A DNA stretch of 64,000 nt. It comes from DATJGF01 sp035495315. GTDB lineage: Bacteria; Verrucomicrobiota; Verrucomicrobiia; Limisphaerales; UBA8199. The notes under the pieces are model-generated. The model saw only the letters and a program-made list of their open reading frames with translations. It did no database searches and was not told where the DNA came from. Position 1 is the first letter of the stretch. The number at the start of each line of letters is the position of its first letter. The stretch is taken from positions 1 to 64,000 of the forward strand of contig DATJGF010000145.1 of the NCBI GenBank assembly GCA_035495315.1, given 5' to 3'. A program made the position numbers and the translations under genes. Positions 33,989 through 44,042 of this stretch are shown here, one piece after another.

Positions 33989-34636
33989 ATGAAAACAGTA
34001 TCACTTCAGGATGCGGTGGCCCTCATTCCTGAGGGCGCAACGTTGATGGTCGGCGGATTTCTGGACGTGGGCTCGCCCGAGCGTATCATTGACGAACTGG
34101 TCCGTCAGGGCAAACGCAACCTGACGGTCATAGCTAATGACACAGCCTTGCCCGGCTTGGGGATCGGCAAGCTTATTACGGCCGGCCTGTTACGCAAGGT
34201 CATCGTCAGCCACATCGGACTGAACCCCGAGACCCAGCAACAGATGCTCGCAGGCAAACTGGAGGTGGAGTTAGTGCCCCAAGGCACCCTTGTGGAGCGG
34301 ATTCGCAGTGGCGGCCATGGGCTTGGAGGCGTCCTCACACCAACGGGCATTGGCACTGTCGTCGAAAACGGTAAGCGCAAGGTCGAGGTGAACGGCAAAG
34401 AATACCTTATTGAAACGGCCTTGCGCGCGGATTTTGCCCTCGTGCACGCCTTTGTTGCCGATTACACGGGCAACCTCACGTACGCGCTCACAGCCCGAAA
34501 TTTCAACCCGGTGATGGCCATGGCCGCGGATACTGTTGTCGTCACCGCCGACCACATTGTGCCGGTGGGAGTGATCGCGCCGGATCACATCGCGACGCCG
34601 GCACCGATCGTGGATTACATCGTCGCGTGCGCCTAA
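33989..34636 (+). CDS. scoA: 3-oxoacid CoA-transferase subunit A
   Basis: A 215-residue alpha subunit of a family I CoA-transferase. It has the glycine-rich MVGGFLDVGSPERIIDEL and SHIGLNPETQQQM segments and the VVENGKRKVEVNGKEYL region seen in succinyl-CoA:3-ketoacid and acetate/acetoacetate CoA-transferases. With the B subunit it transfers CoA between acetoacetate and succinyl-CoA or acetyl-CoA. Ten bases separate it from the B-subunit gene. Which CoA donor is used cannot be told from sequence; proximity to acetate enzymes makes an acetyl-CoA type (AtoDA-like) plausible. Confidence 0.92.
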   Translation: MKTVSLQDAVALIPEGATLMVGGFLDVGSPERIIDELVRQGKRNLTVIANDTALPGLGIGKLITAGLLRKVIVSHIGLNPETQQQMLAGKLEVELVPQGTLVERIRSGGHGLGGVLTPTGIGTVVENGKRKVEVNGKEYLIETALRADFALVHAFVADYTGNLTYALTARNFNPVMAMAADTVVVTADHIVPVGVIAPDHIATPAPIVDYIVACA

Positions 34637-34646
34637 ATCTAATTTT

Positions 34647-35297
34647 ATGGATCCTCAAACTCTCATCGCCCGGCGCATTGCCCAGGAACTTCGTTCGGGC
34701 ATGCTGGTTAATCTGGGAATCGGAATTCCCACGCTCGTCGCCAACTATGTTTCCCCGGGCGTTCACGTGTTCTTCCAGTCTGAAAACGGCCTCATCGGAA
34801 CTGGACCCGTGCCCGAGGCCGGCATGGCCTTAGCAGTGCTCACCGACGCCGGGGGCAAGCCCGTGACCGCGCTGCCGGGGGCCAGCGCTTTCGACAGCGC
34901 GATGTCCTTCGGCCTCATTCGCGGCGGTCACCTGGATATGGCCGTGCTAGGTGGTTTGCAGGTGGATGAACAAGGCCTACTCGCCAACTGGACCATCCCC
35001 GGCAAGATGGTGCCTGGTATGGGCGGCGCAATGGACCTAGTAACCGGGGCAAAACGCGTGGTCATCGCCATGCAACACACGGCCATGGGCAAACCGAAAA
35101 TCGTCCGGCAGTGTTCCCTGCCTCTGACCTCATCTCGGTCTGTGGACCTGGTCGTCACCAACTTGGCTGTAATAGGTTTCCCCGATCACCGTGCCACGCT
35201 CCTCGAGACTGCACCCGGAGTGACCGTCAGCGAGGTGCTGGCACAAACCGAGGCCGCGCTCCGCGTTCCCGACCAGGTTCCGAATATGGCTCTTTAA
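34647..35297 (+). CDS. scoB: 3-oxoacid CoA-transferase subunit B
   Basis: A 216-residue beta subunit with the catalytic glutamate in SENGLIGTGP, the residue that forms the glutamyl-CoA intermediate. It opens with IARRIAQELRSGMLVNLGIGIPT and includes GHLDMAVLGGLQVDEQGLLANW, both standard for the family. It pairs with the A subunit upstream and follows the 3-hydroxybutyrate dehydrogenase gene, completing a short C4 acid route (3-hydroxybutyrate to acetoacetate to acetoacetyl-CoA). Confidence 0.94.
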   Translation: MDPQTLIARRIAQELRSGMLVNLGIGIPTLVANYVSPGVHVFFQSENGLIGTGPVPEAGMALAVLTDAGGKPVTALPGASAFDSAMSFGLIRGGHLDMAVLGGLQVDEQGLLANWTIPGKMVPGMGGAMDLVTGAKRVVIAMQHTAMGKPKIVRQCSLPLTSSRSVDLVVTNLAVIGFPDHRATLLETAPGVTVSEVLAQTEAALRVPDQVPNMAL

Positions 35298-35312
35298 CCC
35301 ACAGAATGACTT

Positions 35313-36095
35313 ATGACTGCCCAAGTTCCTCACCCCCCTCTTCAAGGCGCCAAAGCGCTCGTTATCGGCATCGCCAACGAGCATTCGATTGCCTACGGCT
35401 GCGCCAAAGCGTTCCACGAGCTCGGCGCCGATCTCGCGCTCACCTACTTAAACGATAAGGCCAAGCCTTTTGTCGAACCGTTAGCGCGGGCACTCGAAGC
35501 GCAGCTATTCCTGCCGCTCGACTTCGCCCAACTGGATCAACTCGAAGCCGTCTTCGCCTCCGTCACCCGCCAGTGGGGGCAGCTCGACATCCTCGTCCAC
35601 TCGGCGGCCTTTGCGCCGAAGGACGATCTGCAACGCGGGCTACTCAACTGCTCCTCAGAAGGTTTTGCCAAAGCCATAGACATTTCCTGCCATTCGTTCA
35701 TTCGCATGGCCAGGCTGGCCGTGCCGCTTATGACGGAAGGCGGCACCATGTTCGCCATGACTTATCACGGCGCAAACAAAGTCATCCCGAACTACAACGT
35801 GATGGGGCCGGGCAAAGCTGCTCTCGAATGCGCCTGCCGTTATCTCGCCTTCGAGCTGGGTGAGAAGAGAATTCGCGTTCATGTGATCTCTCCCGGCCCA
35901 CTCAAGACACGGGCATCTTCGGGCCTGAAGGATTTTGACCGGCTCCTGGCCGAGGCCGCCGAACGGGCACCGCTCGGCGAACTGGTTGATATCATGGATG
36001 TGGGCTTCACCTGCGCCTACTTGGCCACGCCCTACGCCCGTCGCATCACTGGCGGGACAATCTATGTGGATGGCGGCGCGAACATTCGTGCTTGA
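35313..36095 (+). CDS. fabI: enoyl-ACP reductase, FabI type
   Basis: A 260-residue SDR of the FabI branch, which reduces trans-2-enoyl-ACP (or -CoA) with NADH. The FabI-specific nucleotide motif is GIANEHSIAYGCAKAF, with the Tyr-x6-Lys catalytic motif as YNVMGPGK after MTYHGANKVIPN, then VISPGPLKTRASSGL and the C-terminal GGTIYVDGGANI. It sits 15 bases after the CoA-transferase and 76 before phosphoketolase, away from any other fatty-acid genes. FabI beside phosphotransacetylase and DUF3141 suggests a role in reducing a short enoyl thioester made by the local MaoC domain; this is inference, and it could simply be a second FabI. Confidence 0.9.
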   Translation: MTAQVPHPPLQGAKALVIGIANEHSIAYGCAKAFHELGADLALTYLNDKAKPFVEPLARALEAQLFLPLDFAQLDQLEAVFASVTRQWGQLDILVHSAAFAPKDDLQRGLLNCSSEGFAKAIDISCHSFIRMARLAVPLMTEGGTMFAMTYHGANKVIPNYNVMGPGKAALECACRYLAFELGEKRIRVHVISPGPLKTRASSGLKDFDRLLAEAAERAPLGELVDIMDVGFTCAYLATPYARRITGGTIYVDGGANIRA

Positions 36096-36126
36096 GGCTG
36101 ACACCCGAACTTAAACACCAAACCCG

Positions 36127-36153
36127 CCGGTCCGGATCAGTGATCCGAACGGC
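36127..36153. promoter_or_regulatory. near-perfect palindrome upstream of phosphoketolase
   Basis: GTCCGGATCA at 36130-36139 is mirrored by TGATCCGAAC at 36141-36150 around one central base, with one mismatch. Flanking gccg/cggc extends the symmetry. It ends about 20 bases before the phosphoketolase ATG. The short centre favours a dimer-binding operator over a terminator, but an RNA hairpin is possible. Confidence 0.45.
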
Positions 36154-36171
36154 AATGAAGAAAGCATAAAA

Positions 36172-38622
36172 ATGAGAGAAACCTCAATTGTAATAGACGA
36201 TAATAAGGGAACCCGGCGCGACGAAGCGAGAGTGGCACCGCAACCCCCGTTGACCAAGGACGAGCTCAGCAAAATAGACGCTTATTGGCGCGCGTGCAAT
36301 TACCTGGCCTCCGGGATGATCTATCTTCGGGCAAATCCACTGCTTCGCGAACCGCTCAAAGTGGAACAGATCAAACAGCGCTTGCTCGGCCATTGGGGCT
36401 CAAGCCCAGGTCTAAGCTTTATTTACATCCACCTCAACCGGCTCATCAAAAAATATGATCTGAACACGATCTTCATGGCCGGACCCGGGCATGGCGCGCC
36501 TGGCGTGCTGGCCCCGGCCTATCTCGAAGGCGTCTATTCGGAGATTTACCCTAACAAGGGTGAGGACGAGGCGGGCATGCGCGAGTTCTTTAAGGAATTT
36601 TCCTTCCCCGGCGGGATTGGCAGTCACTGCACACCCGAAACACCCGGTTCCATTCATGAAGGCGGCGAGTTGGGCTACAGCGTCTCTCACGCGTTTGGCG
36701 CAGCTTACGACAACCCCGACCTGCTCGTCGCCGTAGTGGTAGGCGATGGAGAATCTGAAACGGGTCCTCTGGCCGCCGCGTGGCATTCTGACAAGTTCCT
36801 GAACCCAATCCGTGACGGGGCGGTGCTGCCGATTCTGCAACTCAACGGCTACAAGATTAACAATCCCACCGTGCTCTCCCGCATTTCTCACGATGAATTG
36901 GAATCATTGTTTGTAGGCTACGGCTGGACGCCCTACTTCGTCGAGGGCAGCGATCCGCATGACATGCACCAGAAGATGGCAGCGACTCTCGAGGACTGCG
37001 TGCTCGAAATCCGCCGTATCCAGCAGGAGGCGCGCTCCAGCGGCAAAGCGACTCGCGCCCGCTGGCCCATGATTGTTCTGCGCAGCCCTAAGGGTTGGAC
37101 AGGCCCTAAAGCAGTGGACGGCCATAAGGTCGAAGGCTTTTGGCGGTCGCACCAGGTGCCATTAGCCGGTGTGCGGGAAAACCCGGCGCATTTAAAACAG
37201 TTGGAGCAGTGGCTACGCAGTTACCGCCCCGAGGAACTTTTCGACAAAACCGGCCGGTTAATCCCCGAACTCAAAGCACTGGCACCCGAGGGCGCGCGGC
37301 GCATGAGCGCCAATCCGCATGCCAACGGCGGATTGCTGCGCAAGCCGCTTCGCCTCCCGAATTTCCGAGACTACGCGGTGAAGGTGGATGCGCCGGGAGC
37401 GACCACGGCCGAGAACACGCGGCCTTTGGGGCGCTTTTTGCGGGATATCATGCGCAACAACATGCAGAGTTTCCGCGTTTTCGGGCCCGACGAAAACACC
37501 TCCAACAAACTGGACAACATCTACGAGGCCAGTAAAAAGCTGTGGCTGGCCGATTATCTTCCTGAAGACGCCGATGGCGGCGAACTGGCGCCCGACGGGC
37601 GGGTCATGGAACTGCTTTCGGAACACACTCTCGAAGGCTGGCTTGAAGGTTATCTGATGACGGGGCGCCATGGGTTTTTCTCCACCTACGAATCTTTTGT
37701 CCACGTGATTGACTCGATGTTCAACCAGCACGCCAAGTGGCTGGAGAGCTGCCGCGGCTTGTCCTGGCGCGCACCCATCTCCTCGCTCAACCTATTAATC
37801 ACTTCGACGGTCTGGCGCCAGGACCACAACGGTTTCACGCACCAGGACCCCGGCTTTCTCGATCTCGTGGTGAACAAGAGCCCCGAAGTTTGCCGTATCT
37901 ATCTGCCGCCGGACGCCAACTCGCTGCTCTGCGTAGCGGATCATTGCCTCAAAAGCACCAACTATATCAACGTGATCGTCTCGGATAAACAGAAGCATCT
38001 CCAATACATGACCATGGACCAGGCCATTGTGCACTGCACTAAAGGTCTCGGCATTTGGCCCCAGGTGAGCAATGACGAGGGAAAGGAGCCGGATGTGGTC
38101 ATCGCCTCCGCTGGAGACATTCCCACCAAGGAATCGCTCGCGGCCATCGTCCTGTTACGCGAGCACTTTCCCAATCTCAAGATCCGGTTTATTAACGTGG
38201 TCGATCTCTTCCGGCTCACTCCTTCCAGCGAGCATCCGCACGGCCTGTCGGACCGGGACTTCGATACCCTGTTCACAGAGAACAAGCCGATCATCTTCAA
38301 CTTTCACGGTTATCCCTGGCTGATTCACCGGCTCACCTATCGGCGCACCAACCACAAAAACTTGCACGTCCGCGGCTACAAAGAAAAAGGCAATATCAAT
38401 ACCCCGCTCGACCTGGCTATTCAGAACCAGGTTGATCGCTTCACCATCGCGATGGACGTAATTGATCGCGTCCCGTCACTGCGCGCCTGCGGCGCTCACG
38501 CCAAGGAAAAGCTGCGGATCCTGCAACTCGAATGCCAGGCCTACGCCTATGAGAACGGCATAGACAAGCCGGAGCTGGATGGGTGGACCTGGCCGGAGAA
38601 CAGGTCATCCGCGGTCACTTAG
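36172..38622 (+). CDS. xfp: phosphoketolase (xylulose-5-P/fructose-6-P)
   Basis: An 816-residue thiamine-diphosphate enzyme that cleaves xylulose 5-phosphate (and often fructose 6-phosphate) with phosphate to acetyl phosphate plus glyceraldehyde 3-phosphate or erythrose 4-phosphate. Signatures: [42 protein letters not shown], the ThDP-binding [18 protein letters not shown] ... NGYKINNPT, and [20 protein letters not shown]. Full family length. It stands centrally between acetyl-phosphate-using genes and the glycogen/pentose-phosphate genes, so its product is used by the local phosphotransacetylase and acetate kinase. A palindrome lies just upstream; the ATG has a weak GAAGAAAG site. Confidence 0.97.
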   Translation: MRETSIVIDDNKGTRRDEARVAPQPPLTKDELSKIDAYWRACNYLASGMIYLRANPLLREPLKVEQIKQRLLGHWGSSPGLSFIYIHLNRLIKKYDLNTIFMAGPGHGAPGVLAPAYLEGVYSEIYPNKGEDEAGMREFFKEFSFPGGIGSHCTPETPGSIHEGGELGYSVSHAFGAAYDNPDLLVAVVVGDGESETGPLAAAWHSDKFLNPIRDGAVLPILQLNGYKINNPTVLSRISHDELESLFVGYGWTPYFVEGSDPHDMHQKMAATLEDCVLEIRRIQQEARSSGKATRARWPMIVLRSPKGWTGPKAVDGHKVEGFWRSHQVPLAGVRENPAHLKQLEQWLRSYRPEELFDKTGRLIPELKALAPEGARRMSANPHANGGLLRKPLRLPNFRDYAVKVDAPGATTAENTRPLGRFLRDIMRNNMQSFRVFGPDENTSNKLDNIYEASKKLWLADYLPEDADGGELAPDGRVMELLSEHTLEGWLEGYLMTGRHGFFSTYESFVHVIDSMFNQHAKWLESCRGLSWRAPISSLNLLITSTVWRQDHNGFTHQDPGFLDLVVNKSPEVCRIYLPPDANSLLCVADHCLKSTNYINVIVSDKQKHLQYMTMDQAIVHCTKGLGIWPQVSNDEGKEPDVVIASAGDIPTKESLAAIVLLREHFPNLKIRFINVVDLFRLTPSSEHPHGLSDRDFDTLFTENKPIIFNFHGYPWLIHRLTYRRTNHKNLHVRGYKEKGNINTPLDLAIQNQVDRFTIAMDVIDRVPSLRACGAHAKEKLRILQLECQAYAYENGIDKPELDGWTWPENRSSAVT

Positions 38623-38679
38623 AAACCCACCTAATCAACGACCGGTTTCGTACCAAAAGCAACCCGAAGAGAATCATAT

Positions 38680-41280
38680 ATGGAGAGCACCACACTAAAA
38701 TCTGTCCCCCTAACGAACGTAAATCAGGATCTGTTGCCCAAGCGAAAACGATCCCAAGGAAAAGTTCCGCGCCCATCAGCCGAGGTCCGCCCGCTTGACC
38801 ATAGGGCGAGCCGAATGGCTGAGGCAGAACTCCTGGAGCAGTACGGCTGTGGTCCCATTCAGTTCTCGGGATCTGGGAACGCTTCATATGAGCGACACTT
38901 GATTTTCGACAATGTCATGCCGCTCGAAGCGGCGGGGACACGCGAGCGTTTCGAGGCGCTGGCCCGGTCGGTGCGAGACCTCCTATCGCAACGATGGGTC
39001 CGAACGGATGCCCACTATGCTCGGAAGAACCCCAAGCGTGTTTACTATCTCTCGATGGAATACTTGGTGGGCCGGTCGCTCGCCAACAATATCACAAATC
39101 TGCTGCTGGACCCGTTCGTCAAGGAAGCGGCGAAGCAGGAGGGTGTCGACCCGTTGGAACTCTTCGAAAATGAGCCGGACGCCGGCTTAGGCAACGGTGG
39201 GCTCGGACGATTGGCCGCGTGCTTCCTGGATTCGATGGCTACGATGGCGCTGCCGGCGATGGGCTACGGTCTCCGGTATGAATACGGCATCTTCAAACAG
39301 AGCATCAAGGACGGCTGGCAACAGGAACAGCCTGATAATTGGTTGCGCAATGGCGACCCTTGGGAGGTCGCCCGACCACGAGAGACAATCGAAGTGCCAT
39401 TGAACTGTTCCTTCGAGGTGCGTGGCGGGAGCCTGCAGCCCATTCCTGGCCGGCCCTCCAAATTAATTGGTGTACCATACGATCGGCCCGTCGTGGGCTT
39501 TGGCGGAAAAACTATCAATACCCTCCGCCTCTGGGCCGCCACCACTCCCGATTCTTTCGATTTCAAAGTATTCAGCCATGGTGATTTCGTCAGCGCGGTT
39601 GCGGAGACTTTGACCGCCGAATCGCTCACGCGGGTGCTCTATCCGGATGATTCCACCAGCCTCGGCCAAGGCCTGCGCTTCATTCAGGAATATTTCCTGG
39701 TTGCCTGTTCGCTAGGTGACCTAGTGCGACGCTTCCGGCAGACGAACGACGACTGGAACCAACTGCCAGAAAAAGTCGCAATCCAACTCAACGATACCCA
39801 TCCCTCGATGGCTGTCCCGGAGCTGATGCGTATCTTGCTGGACCAGGCGCATCTCAGCTGGGACCAGGCTTGGGACCTAACCAGGAAAGTCTTGGCTTAC
39901 ACTAACCACACCCTGCTGCCTGAGGCGCTCGAGAAATGGCCAGTCCAATGGTTTCAGGACATGCTGCCGCGCCATCTGGAAATTATTTTCGAAATCAACC
40001 GGCGGCTCCTGGACGACGTTCGGTCGCGCTACGCCGGGGACGAACGGCGATTGGCCAACGTTAGCCTCATCGAGGAAGGGCCGGTTCGGAAAGTCCGGAT
40101 GGCAAATCTTGCGATTGTTGGCTCCCACAGCACTAACGGCGTCGCAGCCTTGCACTCGGAGTTGGTGAAGAAGCAACTCGTGCCGGATTTCGCGGCCATG
40201 TTTCCGGAACGCTTCAACAACAAGACCAATGGCGTCACACCTCGGCGTTGGTTGTTACTGGCCAATCCTCCGCTCGGCAATGCCATTACCAAAGCCATTG
40301 GTGATCGCTGGGTCACCGACCTGAACGAATTGCGCCGGCTCAAACCCCTGGCCGCCGATTCGAATTTTCAGGAGTCATTCCTGGGCGCCGCTCGCGAAGC
40401 GAAGGCGAAGTTCGCCGATTGGCTCAAGCAGGCCAGCGGCCAGGTTGTTGATCCGGACACCCTATTTGACTGCCAGGTCAAGCGGATCCACGAATACAAG
40501 CGGCAACTGCTAAACGCGCTTCGCGTGGTCGTGCTCTACAATCGCCTGCGCGCGAATCCCAAACTGGACCTGCCGCCGCGAACTTTTCTTTTTGCCGGAA
40601 AAGCAGCCCCTGCTTACCACTTTGCCAAGGTCATTATCAAATTTATCAATAATCTTGGCGCCGTCATTGATGCCGACCCCGCGACTCGTGGACGGATTAA
40701 AGTTCTGTTCCTGCCAGAGTATTGTGTGAGCCTCGCTGAACGGCTCATCCCGGCTAGCGACGTCTCCAACCAAATCTCGACTGCCGGTTACGAGGCCAGC
40801 GGAACCAGCAACATGAAGTTCATGATGAATGGCGCCCTCACCATCGGTACCCGGGATGGAGCCACTATCGAGATGGTCCAGGAGGCGGGCGAAGAAAACT
40901 TTTTCCTCTTCGGATTGACGGCGGAGCAAGTGGTCAATTCGCGTGGTTGGTACAATCCCAGTTGGCACTATGAGAACGAACCCGAAACGAAACAGGCTCT
41001 AGATTTGATCGCCGCCAATCACTTCAGCCCTAAAGAGCGCGGCATCTTCTCACCCATCCTGGACGCGCTGCTCACCCACGGGGACTACTACTTGCACCTG
41101 GCAGATTTGAAATCCTACCTCGAGGCTGATCAGCAGCTCATGGATTTATATCGACAACCCAAGGCCTGGGCCAACAAGGCGATCCTGAACGTTGCCGCCT
41201 CAGGTAAGTTTTCCAGCGACCGGACCATCGCCGAGTACGCGAACGAAATCTGGATGGCGCAACCGTGCCCCGTATCATGA
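38680..41280 (+). CDS. glgP: glycogen/starch phosphorylase
   Basis: An 866-residue GT35 phosphorylase that releases glucose 1-phosphate from alpha-1,4-glucans. It has KRVYYLSMEYLVGRSL, the DAGLGNGGLGRLAACFLDS glycine-rich loop, QLNDTHPS, and the pyridoxal-phosphate site EASGTSNMKFMMNG with the Schiff-base Lys. Residues 1-45 are a basic, low-complexity extension before the phosphorylase core. Its last four bases overlap the start of the 4-alpha-glucanotransferase gene (ATGA), tying both to the same message. It feeds sugar phosphates into the phosphoketolase pathway encoded around it. Confidence 0.96.
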   Translation: MESTTLKSVPLTNVNQDLLPKRKRSQGKVPRPSAEVRPLDHRASRMAEAELLEQYGCGPIQFSGSGNASYERHLIFDNVMPLEAAGTRERFEALARSVRDLLSQRWVRTDAHYARKNPKRVYYLSMEYLVGRSLANNITNLLLDPFVKEAAKQEGVDPLELFENEPDAGLGNGGLGRLAACFLDSMATMALPAMGYGLRYEYGIFKQSIKDGWQQEQPDNWLRNGDPWEVARPRETIEVPLNCSFEVRGGSLQPIPGRPSKLIGVPYDRPVVGFGGKTINTLRLWAATTPDSFDFKVFSHGDFVSAVAETLTAESLTRVLYPDDSTSLGQGLRFIQEYFLVACSLGDLVRRFRQTNDDWNQLPEKVAIQLNDTHPSMAVPELMRILLDQAHLSWDQAWDLTRKVLAYTNHTLLPEALEKWPVQWFQDMLPRHLEIIFEINRRLLDDVRSRYAGDERRLANVSLIEEGPVRKVRMANLAIVGSHSTNGVAALHSELVKKQLVPDFAAMFPERFNNKTNGVTPRRWLLLANPPLGNAITKAIGDRWVTDLNELRRLKPLAADSNFQESFLGAAREAKAKFADWLKQASGQVVDPDTLFDCQVKRIHEYKRQLLNALRVVVLYNRLRANPKLDLPPRTFLFAGKAAPAYHFAKVIIKFINNLGAVIDADPATRGRIKVLFLPEYCVSLAERLIPASDVSNQISTAGYEASGTSNMKFMMNGALTIGTRDGATIEMVQEAGEENFFLFGLTAEQVVNSRGWYNPSWHYENEPETKQALDLIAANHFSPKERGIFSPILDALLTHGDYYLHLADLKSYLEADQQLMDLYRQPKAWANKAILNVAASGKFSSDRTIAEYANEIWMAQPCPVS

Positions 41281-42863
41281 ACGGCTCCCTTTCCGAATAT
41301 CGAGTCGCGCTTCCGCCATTCAGGGCCGGGCGACGTAGCTCCGGGGTGTTGATGCATGTGACCTCACTGCCTTCTCCCTATGGCATTGGAGATTTGGGGC
41401 CGGGCGCCTTTGCGTGGGTGCACCGGCTCCAGGAAGCCGGCCAGAGCTGGTGGCAAGCGTTGCCCTTGGGTCCCACTGGGTGTGGCAACTCGCCTTACTC
41501 ATGCCTGTCCTCTTTTGCAGGCAACACCCTGCTGGTAAGTCCGGACCTTTTGATCGAAGACGGATTGCTGAGCCCAATCGATTGTGAATCAGGTCGGCTG
41601 CTGCAAGAGAGCGCGGTTGATTTTGACGCGGTAATCGCTTTCAAGCACGGGTTGCTCGATCAGGCTTGGCTCAATTTCGATGCTTCCGAACGCCCGGACT
41701 TGCAGGCGGATTTTGAGCGATTCTGTTCCGAAGAGGCTCATTGGCTGGACGACTACGCTCTGTTCCGCGCGTTGAAATCCCATCTCGGAGGAGCTCATCT
41801 GCTCAACTGGCCGCAAGACTTGCTACGGCGTACTCCTTCGACCATGGCGCGCATGCGTCGCGACCTGGCCGACCACATCAACGAAAGCCGGTTTGGGCAG
41901 TTCCTGCTGTCCCGGCAGGGAAACGCCCTGAAAGCATATGCCCACGAACGCGGCGTTCTCCTCATCGGGGATCTGCCCTTTTTCGTGTCGCTCGATTCCA
42001 GCGATGTTTGGGCCAATCCCGAGTGGTTCCAACTCGACACGAATCTCCGGCCGCAATTCGTGGCCGGTGTGCCTCCGGATTATTTCAGTTCCAAAGGACA
42101 GCTCTGGGGCAACCCAGTATATGACTGGGAAGCCCTTCACCGCTCCAGTTATCGCTGGTGCATTGAGCGCCTCAAGTCGTTGCTGGCCCACGTGGACCTG
42201 ATTCGGCTCGACCACTTCCGTGCATTTTGCGCCGCTTGGCATGTTCCGGCAACGGCTCAAACCGCTGAACCTGGACATTGGGTCCCCGGGCCCGGCGCTG
42301 CTTTTTTCGAAGCCGTCCAGGCAGAGTTGGGCCACCTGCCTTTCATTGCCGAAGACCTTGGCATTATCACACCCGATGTGGTTGCACTTGGTGATAAATT
42401 CGAGCTGCCCGGTATCCGGGTGCTCCAGTTCGGCTTCGATGGCAATCCGGGTAATCCGCATCTGCCCCACAATTGCGGCCCGAACACCGTTGCCTACACT
42501 GGGACGCACGATAACAACACCACTCGTGCATGGTTTGAATCTCTGCCGGACAATGTTCGCCAGGCTGCCGGCAGCTATGTGGGACGCACTGACGGTCCGA
42601 CTGCGGAGATGACCTGGGAATTCGTCCGCTCGGTGTGGTCATCCAAGGCAGGCATGGCCATCGCTCCGCTGCAGGATTTACTGAACCTGGGCATTGAAGG
42701 CCGAATGAACGTGCCTGGCATTGCCACGGGCAATTGGCGCTGGCGCTGCACTGAGGAGATGCTCAAGCCCTCACTATTCGAGCGACTGCGTGAACTGACG
42801 AGCTCGGCAGGGCGGATGGCCGCAGTAAATGCCGAGATTCAAAACCAGGAGGCCGTCTATTGA
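41277..42863 (+). CDS. malQ: 4-alpha-glucanotransferase (amylomaltase)
   Basis: A 528-residue GH77 enzyme that moves glucan segments between chains so that phosphorylase can act on short oligosaccharides. Catalytic motifs: DLPFFVSLDSSDVWANP, nucleophile Asp in IRLDHFRAF, acid/base Glu in FIAEDLG, and the stabilising Asp in YTGTHDNNTTRAW. It opens LMHVTSLPSPYGIGDLGPGA, the family's usual start. The ATG at 41277 overlaps the phosphorylase stop; a GTG at 41265 is also in frame. It lies just upstream of transaldolase. Confidence 0.95.
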   Translation: MNGSLSEYRVALPPFRAGRRSSGVLMHVTSLPSPYGIGDLGPGAFAWVHRLQEAGQSWWQALPLGPTGCGNSPYSCLSSFAGNTLLVSPDLLIEDGLLSPIDCESGRLLQESAVDFDAVIAFKHGLLDQAWLNFDASERPDLQADFERFCSEEAHWLDDYALFRALKSHLGGAHLLNWPQDLLRRTPSTMARMRRDLADHINESRFGQFLLSRQGNALKAYAHERGVLLIGDLPFFVSLDSSDVWANPEWFQLDTNLRPQFVAGVPPDYFSSKGQLWGNPVYDWEALHRSSYRWCIERLKSLLAHVDLIRLDHFRAFCAAWHVPATAQTAEPGHWVPGPGAAFFEAVQAELGHLPFIAEDLGIITPDVVALGDKFELPGIRVLQFGFDGNPGNPHLPHNCGPNTVAYTGTHDNNTTRAWFESLPDNVRQAAGSYVGRTDGPTAEMTWEFVRSVWSSKAGMAIAPLQDLLNLGIEGRMNVPGIATGNWRWRCTEEMLKPSLFERLRELTSSAGRMAAVNAEIQNQEAVY

Positions 42864-42945
42864 CAACCGGTTCCTATTCAGGTCCTCGACATACTCGGCA
42901 CAGGGGTCCGTCCGAGTGTTGAACAGCTACGAAAGATTAACAAAC

Positions 42946-44031
42946 ATGAAAGCCACCAAACTACTGCACAACCTTGGCCAGAGTCTCTGGCTGGACAATA
43001 TCACCCGCGACTTGCTCAACAGCGGGACGCTTAAACGCTATATCGATGAGCTCTCCGTCACCGGCCTGACCTCCAACCCGACGATTTTCGATCACGCCAT
43101 CAAGAATAGCAAAGCCTACGATGCCGCGATTCGGGAGCGACAGGGAAAGTCTGGTGAACCGTTGTTTTTCGATCTGGCACTCGAGGACATCATCAAGGCG
43201 GCGGACCTTTTCCGGCCAACCTTCGACCAGACCAACGGTGTAGATGGATGGGTTTCTCTCGAAGTTTCGCCATTACTGGCGTACGATGCCGCCAACACCT
43301 TGACGGCCGCAAAGGAACTACGCGCCCGCGCAGCCAGGCCTAACGTTTTCATTAAGATTCCCGGCACGAAAGAGGGTTTGCCAGCCGTGGAAGAAGCGAT
43401 CTTCGCCGGCATACCTGTCAACGTGACGCTCCTTTTTTCGAGAGAACAATATCTCGCGTCGGCCGATGCGTTCATGCGCGGCATCGAGCGGCGCATAGCT
43501 GCGGGACTTAAGCCGGATGTCGCTTCGGTTGCCTCGGTATTTATTAGTCGTTGGGATGGCGCCGTGGCGGGGAAGGTCTCGCCGGTCTTGAACAATCAAC
43601 TGGGGATTGCGATGGCCAACCGCACCTACAAAGCGTATCGGGAGTTGCTGGGTTCGCCGCGCTGGCAGCGTGCATTCAACGTCGGTGCCCGGGCGCAACG
43701 GCTTCTGTGGGCCAGTACTGGTACCAAAGATCCTAAAACTTCGGACGTGCTTTATATCAAATCGCTGGCGGCTCCCTTCACCGTTAACACAATGCCGGAA
43801 CCCACATTGCTGGCCCTCGCCGACCACGGCGAACTCGGCTCGATCATGTCCGCTGATGGAGGCGATTGCGAAAAGGTACTGGTGCGCTTTAGCGAAGCCG
43901 GCGTCAAGGTGGACGCGTTGGCTGCTCAACTCCAGGTCGACGGCGCCAAAGCTTTCGTGAAGTCTTGGGAGGAATTGCTTGCGGTGATTGCCTCTAAGAG
44001 CAACGCGCTAAAAAAAGGTGATTTACCCTGA
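42946..44031 (+). CDS. tal: transaldolase
   Basis: A 361-residue transaldolase, exchanging dihydroxyacetone units between sugar phosphates (sedoheptulose 7-P plus glyceraldehyde 3-P to erythrose 4-P plus fructose 6-P). Key parts: LGQSLWLDNITRDLLNSG, SVTGLTSNPTIF, and the Schiff-base Lys in NVFIKIPGTKEG, then IPVNVTLLFSREQY and FISRWD. The ATG at 42946 begins the conserved region; the frame open from 42829 overlaps malQ and is not part of the protein. It is followed 11 bases later by the epimerase gene. It is longer than the E. coli enzyme and matches the tal form found in phosphoketolase and cyanobacterial clusters. Confidence 0.94.
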   Translation: MKATKLLHNLGQSLWLDNITRDLLNSGTLKRYIDELSVTGLTSNPTIFDHAIKNSKAYDAAIRERQGKSGEPLFFDLALEDIIKAADLFRPTFDQTNGVDGWVSLEVSPLLAYDAANTLTAAKELRARAARPNVFIKIPGTKEGLPAVEEAIFAGIPVNVTLLFSREQYLASADAFMRGIERRIAAGLKPDVASVASVFISRWDGAVAGKVSPVLNNQLGIAMANRTYKAYRELLGSPRWQRAFNVGARAQRLLWASTGTKDPKTSDVLYIKSLAAPFTVNTMPEPTLLALADHGELGSIMSADGGDCEKVLVRFSEAGVKVDALAAQLQVDGAKAFVKSWEELLAVIASKSNALKKGDLP

Positions 44032-44042
44032 ACCAATCTCCC

